Assembly: GCF_015207755.1 (NCBI RefSeq)
Contig: NZ_JADEWH010000002.1
Location: 434,001 to 498,000, forward strand
DNA length: 64,000 nucleotides
Direction of reading: 5' to 3'
DNA from: Nodularia sp. LEGE 06071
Lineage (GTDB): Bacteria; Cyanobacteriota; Cyanobacteriia; Cyanobacteriales; Nostocaceae
The translations under genes and the position numbers were made by a program. The notes under the pieces are model-generated. The model ran no database searches. It worked only from the letters and a program-made list of their open reading frames with translations, and was not told the origin of the DNA. This document shows positions 6,480 through 16,017 of this stretch, one piece after another. Positions within the stretch are counted from its first letter, which is position 1. Each line of letters opens with the position of its first letter.

Positions 6480-8213
6480 ATGAAAATTGCGATCGCTCAA
6501 CTAAATCCCATAATTGGAGATTTGCCCGGAAATGCTCAGAAAATTGTGGAAGCAGCCCAACAAGCAGCCGCCCAAGGTGCGCGTTTATTATTAACACCAG
6601 AACTTTCTTTGTGTGGCTATCCCCCCAGAGATTTATTACTAAATCCTAGTTTTGTGGCAGCGATGGGCATGACATTGCAACAGCTAGCCCCTGATTTACC
6701 GCCTAATTTAGCTGTGTTGGTAGGAACTGTTTCCCCAAATTTAAAAGCGCATACTACTGGCGGTAAATGTTTATTTAATAGCATTGCTTTGTTAGAAAAT
6801 GGCAAGGTAAAACAAGTTTTTCATAAGCGGCTTTTACCTACATATGATGTATTTGATGAAAATCGTTATTTTGAACCAGGGTTACAAGCTAGTTATTTCA
6901 CCCTAGATAATCTTGATATTGGTGTAACTATTTGCGAAGATTTATGGAACGATGAAGACTTTTTAGGTAAACGCAGTTATGCCGTAAATCCCATTGCTGA
7001 TTTAGCGATTTTGCGTGTTGATCTAATTGTGAATTTATCTGCCTCACCTTACAGTCTTGGTAAGCAGCAGTATCGAGAATCTCTGCTGAAGCATAGTGCC
7101 ATCCGTTTTGACCAACCAATGATTTATGCTAATCAAGTTGGGGGAAATGACGATTTAATTTTTGATGGGCGCAGTTTTGCTTTAAATCGTCAAGGTGAAA
7201 TTGTCTGTCGTGCTAATGGTTTTGCCACTGATTTAGTCATAGTTGAATTTGATCAGGCGCAGCGAGATTTACAGTTGGCTTCTGTAGTACCTGCATATCA
7301 GTCAGATGAGGAGGAAATTTGGCAGGCTTTAGTCTTGGGAGTCCGAGACTATGCCCAGAAGTGTCATTTTTCTAAAGTGGTGCTGGGTTTAAGTGGGGGA
7401 ATTGATTCGGCATTAGTAGCGGCGATCGCATCTGTAGCCCTTGGTAAAGAAAATGTCCTCGGTGTTCTCATGCCTTCTCCCTACAGTTCGTCACATTCTG
7501 TCAGCGATGCTTTGGCATTGGCAGAAAATCTGGGTATCCAAACCACTATTTTAAAGATCGGAGAATTAATGGCAGGGTTTGATCACACCCTAGCTGATTT
7601 GTTTGCTGGGACTGAATTTGGTATTGCTGAGGAAAATATCCAGTCCCGGATTCGCGGTAATTTATTAATGGCGATCGCGAATAAATTTGGTTATCTGCTG
7701 TTATCTACTGGCAACAAGTCGGAAATGGCAGTAGGTTACTGCACCCTTTATGGAGATATGAATGGCGGGTTGGCTGCGATCACTGATGTGCCTAAAACCC
7801 GTGTTTATTCACTGTGTCATTGGTTAAATCGCAATCGCGAAATCATTCCCCAAAATATTCTCACCAAACCACCCAGCGCTGAACTTAAACCCGGCCAAGT
7901 TGATCAAGATTCTCTACCCGACTACGAAATTTTAGACGACATCTTGCAACGCCTCATCCATAACCACCAATCAGCCGCCCAAATTGTAGCCGCAGGACAT
8001 GATCCGGTAATTGTCAACCGAGTCATTCAGATGGTGGCGCGTGCGGAATTTAAACGCCGACAAGCACCCCCAGGATTAAAAATTACTGATCGCGCCTTTG
8101 GTACTGGTTGGCGAATGCCAATTGCCAGTAATTGGGCGGCTGTTAAAAATGCCTATCAGACTCAAAGCATCCCCAGCCCGACATTAGTCGGCGGCGACGA
8201 ACAAGATGCCTAA
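6480..8213 (+). CDS. nadE: Glutamine-dependent NAD+ synthase
   Basis: A 577-residue two-domain enzyme catalysing the last step of NAD synthesis: amidation of deamido-NAD using glutamine. The N-terminal nitrilase-type glutaminase (about 1-260) shows the Glu-Lys-Cys triad in LTPELSLCGYP, FHKRLLPTYDVF and GVTICEDLW. The C-terminal synthetase has the PP-loop LGLSGGIDSALVAA and the segment STGNKSEMAVGYCTLYGDMNG. The ATG at 6480 is preferred over a TTG 21 codons upstream because nitrilase homology begins directly at MKIAIAQLNP. It completes the NAD block but is separated by a hairpin and about 230 bases, so it may have its own promoter. Confidence 0.95.
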   Translation: MKIAIAQLNPIIGDLPGNAQKIVEAAQQAAAQGARLLLTPELSLCGYPPRDLLLNPSFVAAMGMTLQQLAPDLPPNLAVLVGTVSPNLKAHTTGGKCLFNSIALLENGKVKQVFHKRLLPTYDVFDENRYFEPGLQASYFTLDNLDIGVTICEDLWNDEDFLGKRSYAVNPIADLAILRVDLIVNLSASPYSLGKQQYRESLLKHSAIRFDQPMIYANQVGGNDDLIFDGRSFALNRQGEIVCRANGFATDLVIVEFDQAQRDLQLASVVPAYQSDEEEIWQALVLGVRDYAQKCHFSKVVLGLSGGIDSALVAAIASVALGKENVLGVLMPSPYSSSHSVSDALALAENLGIQTTILKIGELMAGFDHTLADLFAGTEFGIAEENIQSRIRGNLLMAIANKFGYLLLSTGNKSEMAVGYCTLYGDMNGGLAAITDVPKTRVYSLCHWLNRNREIIPQNILTKPPSAELKPGQVDQDSLPDYEILDDILQRLIHNHQSAAQIVAAGHDPVIVNRVIQMVARAEFKRRQAPPGLKITDRAFGTGWRMPIASNWAAVKNAYQTQSIPSPTLVGGDEQDA

Positions 8214-8266
8214 GCGCAAATCAAATGTTTTGGGAAAAATCTGTAATTGTTTTACCAGTGGGGATT

Positions 8267-8947
8267 TTAACCACCTAACTCCCGCAACATCCCTTCTATC
8301 CTGTTCACTCCCGCCGAGTCATTTCGCCGTTGATACAAGTCGCGAGCTTTCCGAAGCACGTTGTTTGCTTGTGCGGTTTGTCGTCGCTGTTTATACATCG
8401 CAGCCATAAACTCATAAGTTTGGGCATTATTGGGATCAAGTTTAATTGCTTCTCCGTAAGCCCAATTAGCGGCTGTAAAGTCTCCCATCCGGGCTTGAGT
8501 GATACCTAATCCCAAATAAGCATTCAAATGGTTACGGTTGAGCTGGATGGCACGACGGTAAGATTCTTTCGCTCCATTCGTATCACCCATATTAACTTTG
8601 ATGTAACCCACAGCGTAATGAAAATCACTATTATTACCGTTAATAGCGATCGCCCGACGATAAGAAGCTAGAGCTGGTGGGAAATTTCCTTGTTTGGCAT
8701 AGAGATAACCAATACCAGAATGAATTTTAGCGTTTCTTGGCTCAATGTTAGCCGCTTGTTGATAAATGGCGATCGCCCCATTATAGTCGTTAGCTGCCAC
8801 CAGCCGCTCTCCTTCCTCGAAGAGTCTCTTTAATTGGGGGTTTGTGGTTTGCGCTATGAGTACCTGAGCCTGAGCCACCGAGGGGATGCTAACGGCACTA
8901 AATCCTAAGCACAGAACACCAACTACAAGTGATATGCGTTTGTACAC
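8267..8947 (-). CDS. Secreted tetratricopeptide repeat protein
   Basis: About 226 residues: a signal peptide (VYKRISLVVGVLCLGFSAV, cleavage near VAQAQ), then at least four TPR units between residues 40 and 185. Their periodic cores read AIAIYQQAANIEPRNAKIH, ALASYRRAIAINGNNSDFH, AKESYRRAIQLNRNHLNAY and ANWAYGEAIKLDPNNAQTY. Such proteins scaffold complexes in the periplasm or at membranes; no partner is evident. I favour GTG at 8947, with AGGA eight bases upstream, over a TTG two codons earlier whose spacing is too tight. Convergent with nadE, whose stop lies 53 bases away. Confidence 0.85.
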   Translation of the reverse strand: MYKRISLVVGVLCLGFSAVSIPSVAQAQVLIAQTTNPQLKRLFEEGERLVAANDYNGAIAIYQQAANIEPRNAKIHSGIGYLYAKQGNFPPALASYRRAIAINGNNSDFHYAVGYIKVNMGDTNGAKESYRRAIQLNRNHLNAYLGLGITQARMGDFTAANWAYGEAIKLDPNNAQTYEFMAAMYKQRRQTAQANNVLRKARDLYQRRNDSAGVNRIEGMLRELGG

Positions 8948-8953
8948 AGTCAA

Positions 8954-9395
8954 ATTCCTGAAATTCTAGGGGACTTTTTTTTGTACATTAAAACAAAAAT
9001 TTTGAGTTTTGAAAACTGTAATTATTTCCCTTCACCAAAGTTAAATAAATTGTCAATTCAGATACTTTTCACAGCACAAAACCTCCTGAGCTTATATTAA
9101 AGGACAGATTGATTATTATAAAGTATTCAGTATATCCCACCAATGAATTTGTCTGTGGACAAAATGCCTTTTATTGTGAGTGCTTTTCCTGTGGCCTTCT
9201 TGCTATACAAATGCAAGGTATCTTGCCTTGCTATGATGCCACAAAGAGGCCCCGGAGCAGGGAGCAGGGATCTGGGGGATTTGGAACTCACCTACCAAAA
9301 GGGTTTCAAGCAACTACATTGATATATGAGGTCAATCTAAAATCTAAAATCCAAAATCTAAAATCCAAAATTGAGTGCAGGGGCTAATTTAATTT
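8954..9395. other. Intergenic region between TPR gene and ybjQ-like gene
   Basis: A/T-rich spacer with an STRR-like heptamer tract at 9333-9372 and a short purine-rich repeat near 9258-9270. An open frame at 9109-9387 runs through these repeats and shows no protein-like pattern. Promoters for both flanking genes presumably lie here. Confidence 0.5.
9333..9372. repeat. STRR-type heptamer tract (AAAATCTAAAATCC)
   Basis: Alternating heptamers TCTAAAA and TCCAAAA. The same heptamers occur at 15985-16014 directly before sufS and, in reverse complement, at 39498-39530. Confidence 0.75.
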
Positions 9396-9722
9396 ATGAT
9401 TGTAACTACGACTGATGTGATTCAAGGTGCTGTGATTGAATCATATTTAGGCATTGTGACGGCCGAAGTCGTCTACGGCAGCAATTTCATCAGAGATTTT
9501 TTTGCCAGCATTCGAGATGTTATCGGTGGTCGGACTGCTAGCTATGAGCGTCTATTTGAGCAGGGACAGCGCCGAGCCATAGAGGAATTAGAACTACGCG
9601 CCCAGCGTCTGGGTGCAGATGCTGTAATTGGGATTGAATTTGATACTGGCACAATCAATATTGATCAGACCGGAGTTTTGTTACTGATTACAGCCACAGG
9701 TACTGCTGTGAAAATGCGTTAG
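9396..9722 (+). CDS. YbjQ/UPF0145 family protein
   Basis: A 108-residue protein matching the YbjQ family: VIQGAVIESYLGIVTAEVVYG at the start, a central acidic/basic helix with GGRTASYERLFEQGQRRAIEEL, then ADAVIGIEFDTGTI. The family forms a pentameric dodecin-like fold and is sometimes annotated as heavy-metal binding, but the role is unproven. It has no signal peptide or membrane segment, so is cytoplasmic. It appears to be a single-gene unit, with about 450 bases to the next gene. Confidence 0.85.
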   Translation: MIVTTTDVIQGAVIESYLGIVTAEVVYGSNFIRDFFASIRDVIGGRTASYERLFEQGQRRAIEELELRAQRLGADAVIGIEFDTGTINIDQTGVLLLITATGTAVKMR

Positions 9723-10179
9723 TTTGTTAATTTTATGATGTTCCTAGCTAATGGGTAATGGCTTAGTTATAATTACCCATTAGTATTTTTTGAGCCTAAC
9801 TAAAAGAAAGGATCTGATTTATTTGAGCAAGCCATAAAAGAATCTCACATCAACTCTTTCCTTACTCAGGACAGAGAGGACTAATATTGTTTTTTGTCTC
9901 AATACAAACTAATTGACAATAACTTACCCAAATATTTAATACTATATCTAAATATGCCAATGAAAACGTCAAAAAGATCAGACATAAAGAATCAATAAAT
10001 TTAATTGAGATTTATTAAGTAATTTTAGTTAATCCTGCTGAAGATAGAGTAATTAACTCCTTCTATTGATAGATATTAAAAATCATATCTGGCAATTTAA
10101 TTTTAAGCATAAGCATGAATCATCAAATCAATATAACTGAGAAAAAACTTTGCTGACAAAGCAATGGAGAAAATAAACT
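9723..10179. other. Long intergenic region, no gene seen
   Basis: About 457 A/T-rich bases. Shortly after ybjQ the inverted pair TAATGGGTAAT/ATTACCCATTA (about 9749-9785) may terminate it. The rest presumably holds the promoter and leader of the membrane protein gene. Confidence 0.45.
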
Positions 10180-10809
10180 ATGTCATACATAAATCGCGTA
10201 GGCGATGATGTTATTAATGAACCCGCAGTAGCAGGTAGAGTAGCTGAATATCATGATCGCGTCCGCTGGGGGCCAATAATTGCTGGTGTATTGGTGGCTT
10301 TAGCTACTCAATTAATCTTGAGTTCCTTGTTTGGTGCTATCGGCGCAGGTACAATTGCCGGTTCAGGAGCGCCCAGAACCATCACACCTGATATTGCTGC
10401 TAATGTGGGAATTTGGTCAACCCTGGCTTTGTTAATTTCCCTATTCGTTGGTGGTTGGGTGACGACTCGTGCTTGTGGTCCAATGAACCGGAATACAGCT
10501 CTGCTCAATGGCGCAATCCTTTGGGCTACTACTATCGCCCTGAGTTCTTGGCTCTTGGCCAGTGGAGTCTGGGGTACTTTCGGTGTTGTGGCTCCTAATG
10601 TTGCAGTAGCTATACCCCCCGAAGCAGTTCAACCAGGCGCTCCCGTACCGCCAACTACTGTAACTGCTGAACAAGCTCGCCAAATTGCTGCGGCTACTTC
10701 CAGAGCTTTGTGGTGGTTTGTCTTGGGTTCTTTGTTGAGTTTAGCTGCGGCTCTCATGGGTGCTGTTGTGGGCGCTCGCAGTCCTAGAACTAACAATTAT
10801 CGGACTTAA
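10180..10809 (+). CDS. Conserved integral membrane protein, function unknown
   Basis: A 209-residue protein with a short polar N-terminus (RVGDDVINEPAVAGRVAEYHD), then about four hydrophobic segments near residues 30-55, 75-95, 105-130 and 178-200. Between the third and fourth lies a Pro/Val-rich loop (IPPEAVQPGAPVPPTTV). The WGPIIAGVLVALATQLILS segment resembles cyanobacterial and proteobacterial membrane proteins of unknown role. No catalytic motif is seen. It ends just before a good intrinsic terminator, so it is probably monocistronic. Confidence 0.75.
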   Translation: MSYINRVGDDVINEPAVAGRVAEYHDRVRWGPIIAGVLVALATQLILSSLFGAIGAGTIAGSGAPRTITPDIAANVGIWSTLALLISLFVGGWVTTRACGPMNRNTALLNGAILWATTIALSSWLLASGVWGTFGVVAPNVAVAIPPEAVQPGAPVPPTTVTAEQARQIAAATSRALWWFVLGSLLSLAAALMGAVVGARSPRTNNYRT

Positions 10810-10844
10810 ATATTTTTGGTACAATTAAAAACAATTCATCCCTG

Positions 10845-10871
10845 AAAGTACCTTTTTTTAAGGTGCTTTTT
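10845..10871 (+). terminator. Intrinsic terminator after the membrane protein gene
   Basis: A ten-base-pair stem, AAAGTACCTT with AAGGTGCTTT (one G-T pair), around a five-T loop and followed by a short T-rich run. It lies 36 bases past the stop codon at 10809. Confidence 0.7.
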
Positions 10872-10906
10872 ATTGTGGAAAATAGTATTTTTCTGAAAGT
10901 TGCCTT

Positions 10907-11167
10907 TTACCACTTCAAATATGAAGCTTCAATTCCTTGTTCGCGCTTGATTTTGGCATCCTTTTCAAACCAGGCAATTAGTTGCTGTGTGGTTAAATCT
11001 TCCATAGCAACACCGTACTCTTGGGCAATATGCTTTAAGACTTTAAGGGATGAAATTGTTAATCTGGTTAAAAACTTTTCTGAAGAAGACAACAAAGCTG
11101 CATCTACTTTTGCTGATTCTTCTAAGGTGAGAAATTGGGTTGTCGGTTGCTGAGGTGGTATATCCAT
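10907..11167 (-). CDS. Small conserved-looking cytoplasmic protein, 86 residues
   Basis: A charged helical protein beginning MDIPPQQPTTQFLTLEES, with a repeated pattern of leucine-rich helices (LTRLTISSLKVLKHIAQEYG) and a final LTTQQLIAWFEKDAKIKRE helix. No cysteines, signal peptide or known catalytic motif. Codon use and the ATG start look genuine. It lies tail-to-tail with the membrane protein gene across the terminator and shares orientation with sufR, whose stop is about 95 bases upstream. I do not recognise the family. Confidence 0.65.
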   Translation of the reverse strand: MDIPPQQPTTQFLTLEESAKVDAALLSSSEKFLTRLTISSLKVLKHIAQEYGVAMEDLTTQQLIAWFEKDAKIKREQGIEASYLKW

Positions 11168-11262
11168 ATATTTAGTTTTTAAACCTAGTTAAATGTTGAT
11201 TAATGGACAATGGGTAATTCTGGATTGGTAAAAAGCTTTACCACTCAACTATCAGCCATGAT

Positions 11263-11970
11263 TTAAACTGAATGTGATTGTGTTTGTCGAGCTTGCACCA
11301 AATAGCCGCAACGATGTTCACCATCGATGATCCAATGGGTACGCTCTACCTGACAATCTGGTAGCACCGCCGCAAACATTTCTAATTCATGACCGCAGAT
11401 ACTAGGGAAAGATTCAGCGACATTAGAAATGGCACAGTTATGCTCCATGAAGATAAAGCTATTCTCCTGTGAGGATTCCACAGAGTGATATTCTGCCATG
11501 AAACCTTCCGCTTTTCTCAGATCCACTAAATTAGCTACACGCTCTTCTAGTGATCCATTACCCAAGCGATCGCGATATTCTTGAGCTTTACGCTCCCACT
11601 GTTTTTGTAAAATTGACCTAACTTGGTCACGGCCTACGGTTTCTGCTAAAGTATCCAGCAGTGAAACAGCAAATTCACCGTAGCGATCGCTTTGATGATT
11701 GTTTAAACTCCGTTGCAGGCGATCGCGTCCCCGGCGACTTAATCTATAGATATGCTGCGGTCGTCCCATACCTATTTGTACAGATGAATACAAAACTAGG
11801 TCTTCCGTCTCCAAATCTTTGAGATGACGACGAATTGCTTGCTTGCTGACATCTAAAACTTCGGCTAACTCAAAAGCAGTTGCTTGTGAGCGCTTAAGCA
11901 GATACTCCAAAATATCTTGCTTGGTTGAGGTCTGGTGAATAGTCTCCATTTGCTCTACAAGACGCTGCAT
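11263..11970 (-). CDS. sufR: SufR, iron-sulfur cluster-binding repressor of the suf operon
   Basis: A 235-residue regulator. The N-terminal DeoR/ArsR-like winged helix (about 15-80) contains ATAFELAEVLDVSKQAIRRHL. Four C-terminal cysteines (179, 192, 206, 221) are spaced CX12CX13CX14C, the arrangement known for SufR proteins that bind a [4Fe-4S] cluster and repress sufBCDS when iron-sulfur supply is sufficient. The ATG at 11970 is preferred because GGGGA sits six bases upstream; an in-frame TTG four codons earlier is less likely. It is divergent from sufB, with two perfect SufR boxes in the shared intergenic region, so autoregulation is likely. Confidence 0.95.
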   Translation of the reverse strand: MQRLVEQMETIHQTSTKQDILEYLLKRSQATAFELAEVLDVSKQAIRRHLKDLETEDLVLYSSVQIGMGRPQHIYRLSRRGRDRLQRSLNNHQSDRYGEFAVSLLDTLAETVGRDQVRSILQKQWERKAQEYRDRLGNGSLEERVANLVDLRKAEGFMAEYHSVESSQENSFIFMEHNCAISNVAESFPSICGHELEMFAAVLPDCQVERTHWIIDGEHRCGYLVQARQTQSHSV

Positions 11971-12010
11971 GAACGTCCCCAAATATTTTTTTTAGAAAAT
12001 TTGACTTTAA

Positions 12011-12069
12011 CAACATTCTTGTTGTTAATTTAGCGTAAAATGAAAATAAATTAAACAACGAATATGTTG
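12011..12069. promoter_or_regulatory. Two SufR operator sites in the sufR-sufB intergenic region
   Basis: Two perfect CAAC-N6-GTTG motifs, the arrangement reported for cyanobacterial SufR: 12011-12024 (extended palindrome TTAA/TTAA) and 12056-12069 (flanked by A and T). Their centres are 45 bases apart. A -35-like TTGACT begins at 12001, so the first site covers the spacer of a probable sufB promoter. Confidence 0.85.
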
Positions 12070-12218
12070 TTTTACTCCCTAAGTCCTATTTTAACAGCCG
12101 TGTAGCCACTGGGAAACACGAGAAGGGAAGAGGCTCAAACAGCCCGTCTCCCATCCTTAAAGAGATTTTCGTAAACAGATTCCACGATTCCAGTTCTGAA
12201 CACAAGAGATTAATACCG

Positions 12219-13658
12219 ATGAGTGCCACTGTCAAAACCTTAGTCAACCAACCCTACAAGTACGGCTTTATCACAGATATCGAAGCCGACACTATCCCGC
12301 GTGGACTAAATGAGGACGTTGTTCGCTTGATCTCCTCCAAGAAGAACGAGCCACAGTTCATGTTAGATTTTCGCCTCAAATGTTATCGCCAGTGGCTAAA
12401 AATGACGGAACCAACTTGGCCGAGTGTCAAGTATCCAGCTATCGACTATCAGAATATTATCTACTACTCTGCGCCCAAGAAGAAGAAAGCCAAACTCAAC
12501 AGCTTAGATGAGGTAGATCCTACCTTGCTGGAAACTTTTGAGAAATTGGGTATTTCCCTAAATGAACAGAAGCGCCTAGCCAATGTAGCTGTGGATGCGA
12601 TTTTCGATAGCGTTTCTGTTGCTACGACATTTAAGGACAAACTCGCCGAAGATGGCGTTATCTTCTGCTCAATTTCGGAAGCCTTACAAGAACATCCCGA
12701 ACTTGTGCGGAAGTATCTGGGTAGCGTCGTTCCTCCAGCCGACAATTATTTTGCCGCTTTAAATGGTGCTGTATTCAGTGACGGTTCTTTTGTCTATATT
12801 CCTAAAGGCGTAAAATGCCCAATGGAATTATCTACATATTTCCGCATCAACTCCGGTGATACAGGACAGTTTGAACGGACTTTGATTGTGGCTGAAGAAG
12901 GTAGCTATGTTTCCTACCTAGAAGGTTGTACTGCGCCAATGTATGACACGAACCAATTACACGCGGCTGTGGTGGAACTTGTCGCCCTGGATAACGCGGA
13001 AATTAAATATTCCACTGTGCAGAACTGGTACGCCGGGGATGAAAAGGGTAAAGGTGGAATTTATAATTTCGTGACCAAGCGCGGTTTATGTCAAGGTGTC
13101 AATTCTAAGATTTCCTGGACTCAAGTAGAAACTGGTTCGGCGATTACTTGGAAGTATCCTAGCTGTGTGTTGGTTGGTGATAACTCTGTGGGTGAATTTT
13201 ACTCGGTGGCGCTGACAAATAATATGCAGCAAGCTGATACGGGGACGAAGATGATTCACGTTGGTAAGAATACTCGCAGTACGATTATTTCTAAGGGGAT
13301 ATCGGCGGGTAATTCTAGTAATAGTTATCGCGGTTTGGTGAAGGTGAATCCCACGGCTAAGGGTGCGAGAAATTATTCTCAGTGTGACTCGATGCTGATT
13401 GGGGATAATGCCCATGCTAATACTTTCCCTTATATTCAGGTGCAGAATAACGCTAGTAAGGTGGAGCATGAGGCTTCTACTTCTAAGATTGGTGAGGACC
13501 AATTGTTTTATTTTGCTCAACGGGGTATTTCTCAGGAGGACGCTATTTCGATGATGATTAGCGGTTTCTGTAAGGATGTTTTTAATCAGCTACCTATGGA
13601 GTTTGCTGTGGAAGCTGACAAGCTTTTGAGTATGAAGTTGGAAGGTAGTGTTGGGTAG
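12219..13658 (+). CDS. sufB: Fe-S cluster assembly scaffold SufB
   Basis: A 479-residue SufB, typical length. With SufC and SufD it forms the scaffold on which clusters are built from sulfide supplied by SufS. Recognisable stretches include [41 protein letters not shown], the beta-helix core and the C-terminal [17 protein letters not shown]. It starts at an ATG about 150 bases downstream of the second SufR box, leaving a long 5' leader. It is the first gene of sufBCDS; a 72-base gap containing a dispersed repeat separates it from sufC. Confidence 0.97.
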   Translation: MSATVKTLVNQPYKYGFITDIEADTIPRGLNEDVVRLISSKKNEPQFMLDFRLKCYRQWLKMTEPTWPSVKYPAIDYQNIIYYSAPKKKKAKLNSLDEVDPTLLETFEKLGISLNEQKRLANVAVDAIFDSVSVATTFKDKLAEDGVIFCSISEALQEHPELVRKYLGSVVPPADNYFAALNGAVFSDGSFVYIPKGVKCPMELSTYFRINSGDTGQFERTLIVAEEGSYVSYLEGCTAPMYDTNQLHAAVVELVALDNAEIKYSTVQNWYAGDEKGKGGIYNFVTKRGLCQGVNSKISWTQVETGSAITWKYPSCVLVGDNSVGEFYSVALTNNMQQADTGTKMIHVGKNTRSTIISKGISAGNSSNSYRGLVKVNPTAKGARNYSQCDSMLIGDNAHANTFPYIQVQNNASKVEHEASTSKIGEDQLFYFAQRGISQEDAISMMISGFCKDVFNQLPMEFAVEADKLLSMKLEGSVG

Positions 13659-13678
13659 TTGGTTGGTTTTGGATTAAC

Positions 13679-13706
13679 GAACCACAGAGACGCAGAGAGC
13701 GCAGAG
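13679..13706. repeat. Dispersed CGCAGAG repeat in the sufB-sufC gap
   Basis: GAACCACAGAGACGCAGAGA followed by GCGCAGAG. It belongs to the same family as the pncB 3'-end repeat. The purine-rich tail AGAAGATAAGAGAAGAGAAG runs up to the sufC start and may supply its ribosome binding site. Confidence 0.75.
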
Positions 13707-13730
13707 TAAGAGAAGATAAGAGAAGAGAAG

Positions 13731-14513
13731 ATGATTATTGAAAATAGTGATGTTGTGCTGTCGGTTAGGGATTTGACGGCTAGTGTTGATGGGACTCCGA
13801 TTCTGAAGGGTTTGAATCTTGAGGTTCGGGCTGGGGAAATTCATGCGATTATGGGACCGAATGGTTCTGGTAAGAGTACTTTTTCTAAGGTTTTGGCTGG
13901 ACACCCGGCTTATGAGGTGACTGGTGGTGAAGTGATTTTCCAAGGTAAGAATTTACTGGAAATGGAACCGGAGGAACGGGCTAGAAGCGGTGTGTTTTTG
14001 GCGTTTCAATATCCTTTGGAAATTCCGGGTGTGAGTAATCTGGATTTCTTACGGGTTGCTTACAATTCTCGGCGGAAGGCTCAGGGTTTGGAGGAGTTGG
14101 ACGCTTTTGATTTTGATGATTTGATTGAGGAAAAGTTGGAAGTTGTAAAAATGAATCCTTCTTTTCTTAATCGCAGTCTGAATGAAGGGTTTTCTGGTGG
14201 TGAGAAGAAGCGGAATGAAATTCTGCAAATGGCTCTGCTGGAACCAAAGTTGGGTATTCTGGATGAGACTGATTCGGGTTTGGATATTGATGCTCTGAGA
14301 ATTGTGGCTGATGGTGTGAATCAATTGGCTAGTCCAGAAAATGCCACGATTATGATTACTCACTATCAACGTTTGCTGAATTATATTGTGCCGGATTTTG
14401 TCCATGTGATGGCAAATGGTCGCATTCTGATGAGTGGTGGTAAGGATTTGGCGCTGGAATTGGAAGAGCGCGGTTATGACTGGGTTCTGGAAGGTGCTGA
14501 GGTGGGTGTGTAA
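13731..14513 (+). CDS. sufC: Fe-S cluster assembly ATPase SufC
   Basis: A 260-residue ABC-type ATPase that drives conformational change in the SufBCD complex. Walker A is GPNGSGKST (about residue 40), the signature is [11 protein letters not shown] and Walker B is [14 protein letters not shown], all typical of SufC. The ATG follows a purine-rich repeat tail. The stop overlaps the sufD ATG by one base (TAATG at 14511-14515), indicating translational coupling. Confidence 0.97.
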   Translation: MIIENSDVVLSVRDLTASVDGTPILKGLNLEVRAGEIHAIMGPNGSGKSTFSKVLAGHPAYEVTGGEVIFQGKNLLEMEPEERARSGVFLAFQYPLEIPGVSNLDFLRVAYNSRRKAQGLEELDAFDFDDLIEEKLEVVKMNPSFLNRSLNEGFSGGEKKRNEILQMALLEPKLGILDETDSGLDIDALRIVADGVNQLASPENATIMITHYQRLLNYIVPDFVHVMANGRILMSGGKDLALELEERGYDWVLEGAEVGV

Positions 14514-15883
14514 TGACTATTCAAGTTTCTCCTAGTCCGGTTCCTAACTCGAATCCTGTGAGTTTGATTTCTACTCTGTTAAATAAAGATACTTATCTGA
14601 CTGGGTTGTTAGATGAAGTAACCGCAGCAACCGCAGCAGATTGTTTCCAGGAATTACGCCAAGGTGCTGCTAATTGGGTACGTCATTCCAGTATCCCTAC
14701 TACCCGTGAGGAGGAATGGCGGTTTACTGATTTGTCGGCGCTACGTCAAGTGCAGTTTCATGTGGAAACACAATTAAAATCAGTTGATATCTCGGCTTTA
14801 ACTTTACCAGAGGCTGTTAATAGTCGTTTGGTGTTTGTTAATGGTGTTTATGCGCCGGATTTATCCGCCGTTGCAGATTTACCTTCTGGGGTTGTGGTCG
14901 GTAATTTGGCTGATTTTTCCAGGTCTCAGCAGGAGCGTGTTAAACAGTTTTTAGCACAAGCTGAGGGTTCACAGGAAGTTTTTACTGCTCTCAATACTGC
15001 TGGAATATGTGATGCGGCGGTGGTTTGGGTGACTAAGAATGTCATTCTGGAAACGCCTATTCATCTGTTGTTTATTGCGGTTGCTGGTGAACAAGCGACG
15101 ATTTCTCAGCCTCGTTGTTTGGTGGTGGCTGAAACTGGTGGTAGTGTGACTGTGGTGGAAGATTTTACTAACCGCACAGACGCAGAGAATGAGGGGGTTT
15201 ACCTCACTAATGCGGTTACGGAAATTTGGCTGGGTGAAAATGCTCAGGTAAGTCATACTAGGATTGAGCGGGAAGGTGCAGAGGCTTTTCATGTGGGGAA
15301 GACTGCTGTTACCCAAGCTCGTGATAGTCGATATACTTGTCATGCTTTGAGTTTTGGTGGGAAGTTATCGCGCCACAATTTAGAAATTTTGCAAACTGGT
15401 GAACAAACTGAAACGACTCTCAACGGTTTGACGATGATTTCTGGTAGACAGGTGGGTGATACTCACAGTGCGATCGCACTTAATCATCCCCATAGTACCA
15501 GCACACAGTTACATAAATGTATTGTAGGCGATCGCGCTCATGCAGTATTCAATGGTAAGGTGTTTGTGCCGAAAGCAGCGCAGTTAACAAATGCTGGTCA
15601 GTTAAATCGCAATTTATTGTTATCATCAAAGGCCAGAGTTGATACTAAGCCCCAGTTAGAAATTACCGCCGATAACGTTAAATGCGCTCATGGTGCTACC
15701 GTCAGCCAATTGGAAGACGATGAAATCTTTTATCTCCAAAGTCGGGGAATTAACGAAAATGAGGCGCGTAAGTTGTTAATTAATGCCTTTGCTGCGGAAA
15801 TTATCAACCAAATCCCAGTCAAATCTCTGCAAGCAGTCCTATTCAACACAGTTAATAGTCTCAAGTCTTTGACTAATGACTAA
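14513..15883 (+). CDS. sufD: Fe-S cluster assembly protein SufD
   Basis: A 456-residue SufD, partner of SufB in the scaffold complex and implicated in iron entry. Recognisable features include TREEEWRFTDLSAL near residue 65, the beta-helix core with HALSFGGKLSRHNLEI, and C-terminal CAHGATVSQLEDDEIFYLQS, RGINENEARKLLINAF. Residues about 220-227 (NRTDAENE) are encoded by a copy of the ACGCAGAG dispersed repeat, apparently accommodated in a loop between strands. It is coupled to sufC and separated from sufS by about 135 repeat-rich bases. Confidence 0.95.
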   Translation: MTIQVSPSPVPNSNPVSLISTLLNKDTYLTGLLDEVTAATAADCFQELRQGAANWVRHSSIPTTREEEWRFTDLSALRQVQFHVETQLKSVDISALTLPEAVNSRLVFVNGVYAPDLSAVADLPSGVVVGNLADFSRSQQERVKQFLAQAEGSQEVFTALNTAGICDAAVVWVTKNVILETPIHLLFIAVAGEQATISQPRCLVVAETGGSVTVVEDFTNRTDAENEGVYLTNAVTEIWLGENAQVSHTRIEREGAEAFHVGKTAVTQARDSRYTCHALSFGGKLSRHNLEILQTGEQTETTLNGLTMISGRQVGDTHSAIALNHPHSTSTQLHKCIVGDRAHAVFNGKVFVPKAAQLTNAGQLNRNLLLSSKARVDTKPQLEITADNVKCAHGATVSQLEDDEIFYLQSRGINENEARKLLINAFAAEIINQIPVKSLQAVLFNTVNSLKSLTND

Positions 15884-15913
15884 TGACAAAAATTTCCTTA
15901 ATGCTAGTACAAA

Positions 15914-16014
15914 CCCCCAGATAAATCTGGGGAATCAATCCCAAATCCCAAATCCTCAAACCTATAGATTTATCTGTGGAGTCAATCCAAAATCTAAAAT
16001 CTAAAATCTAAAAT
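15914..16014. repeat. Hairpin repeat plus STRR heptamers between sufD and sufS
   Basis: CCCCAGAT/ATCTGGGG hairpin at 15915-15932, a related half-site near 15964-15980, and AAAATCT heptamers at 15985-16014. The sufS ATG begins four bases after the heptamer tract, so the repeat forms the sufS leader and no clear Shine-Dalgarno is present. Confidence 0.7.
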
Positions 16015-16017
16015 TGT

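Noticed and set aside
8206-8409. 67-codon plus-strand frame after nadE
   Set aside because: Mostly antisense to the TPR gene, with no protein-like pattern.
9109-9387. 92-codon plus-strand frame before the ybjQ-like gene
   Set aside because: Its second half is STRR heptamers (LKSKIQNLKSKI), and no ribosome site or family pattern is visible.
13086-13520. 144-codon minus-strand frame within sufB, and similar antisense frames in sufC and sufD
   Set aside because: Antisense shadows of conserved suf genes; composition is skewed and no independent signals are seen.
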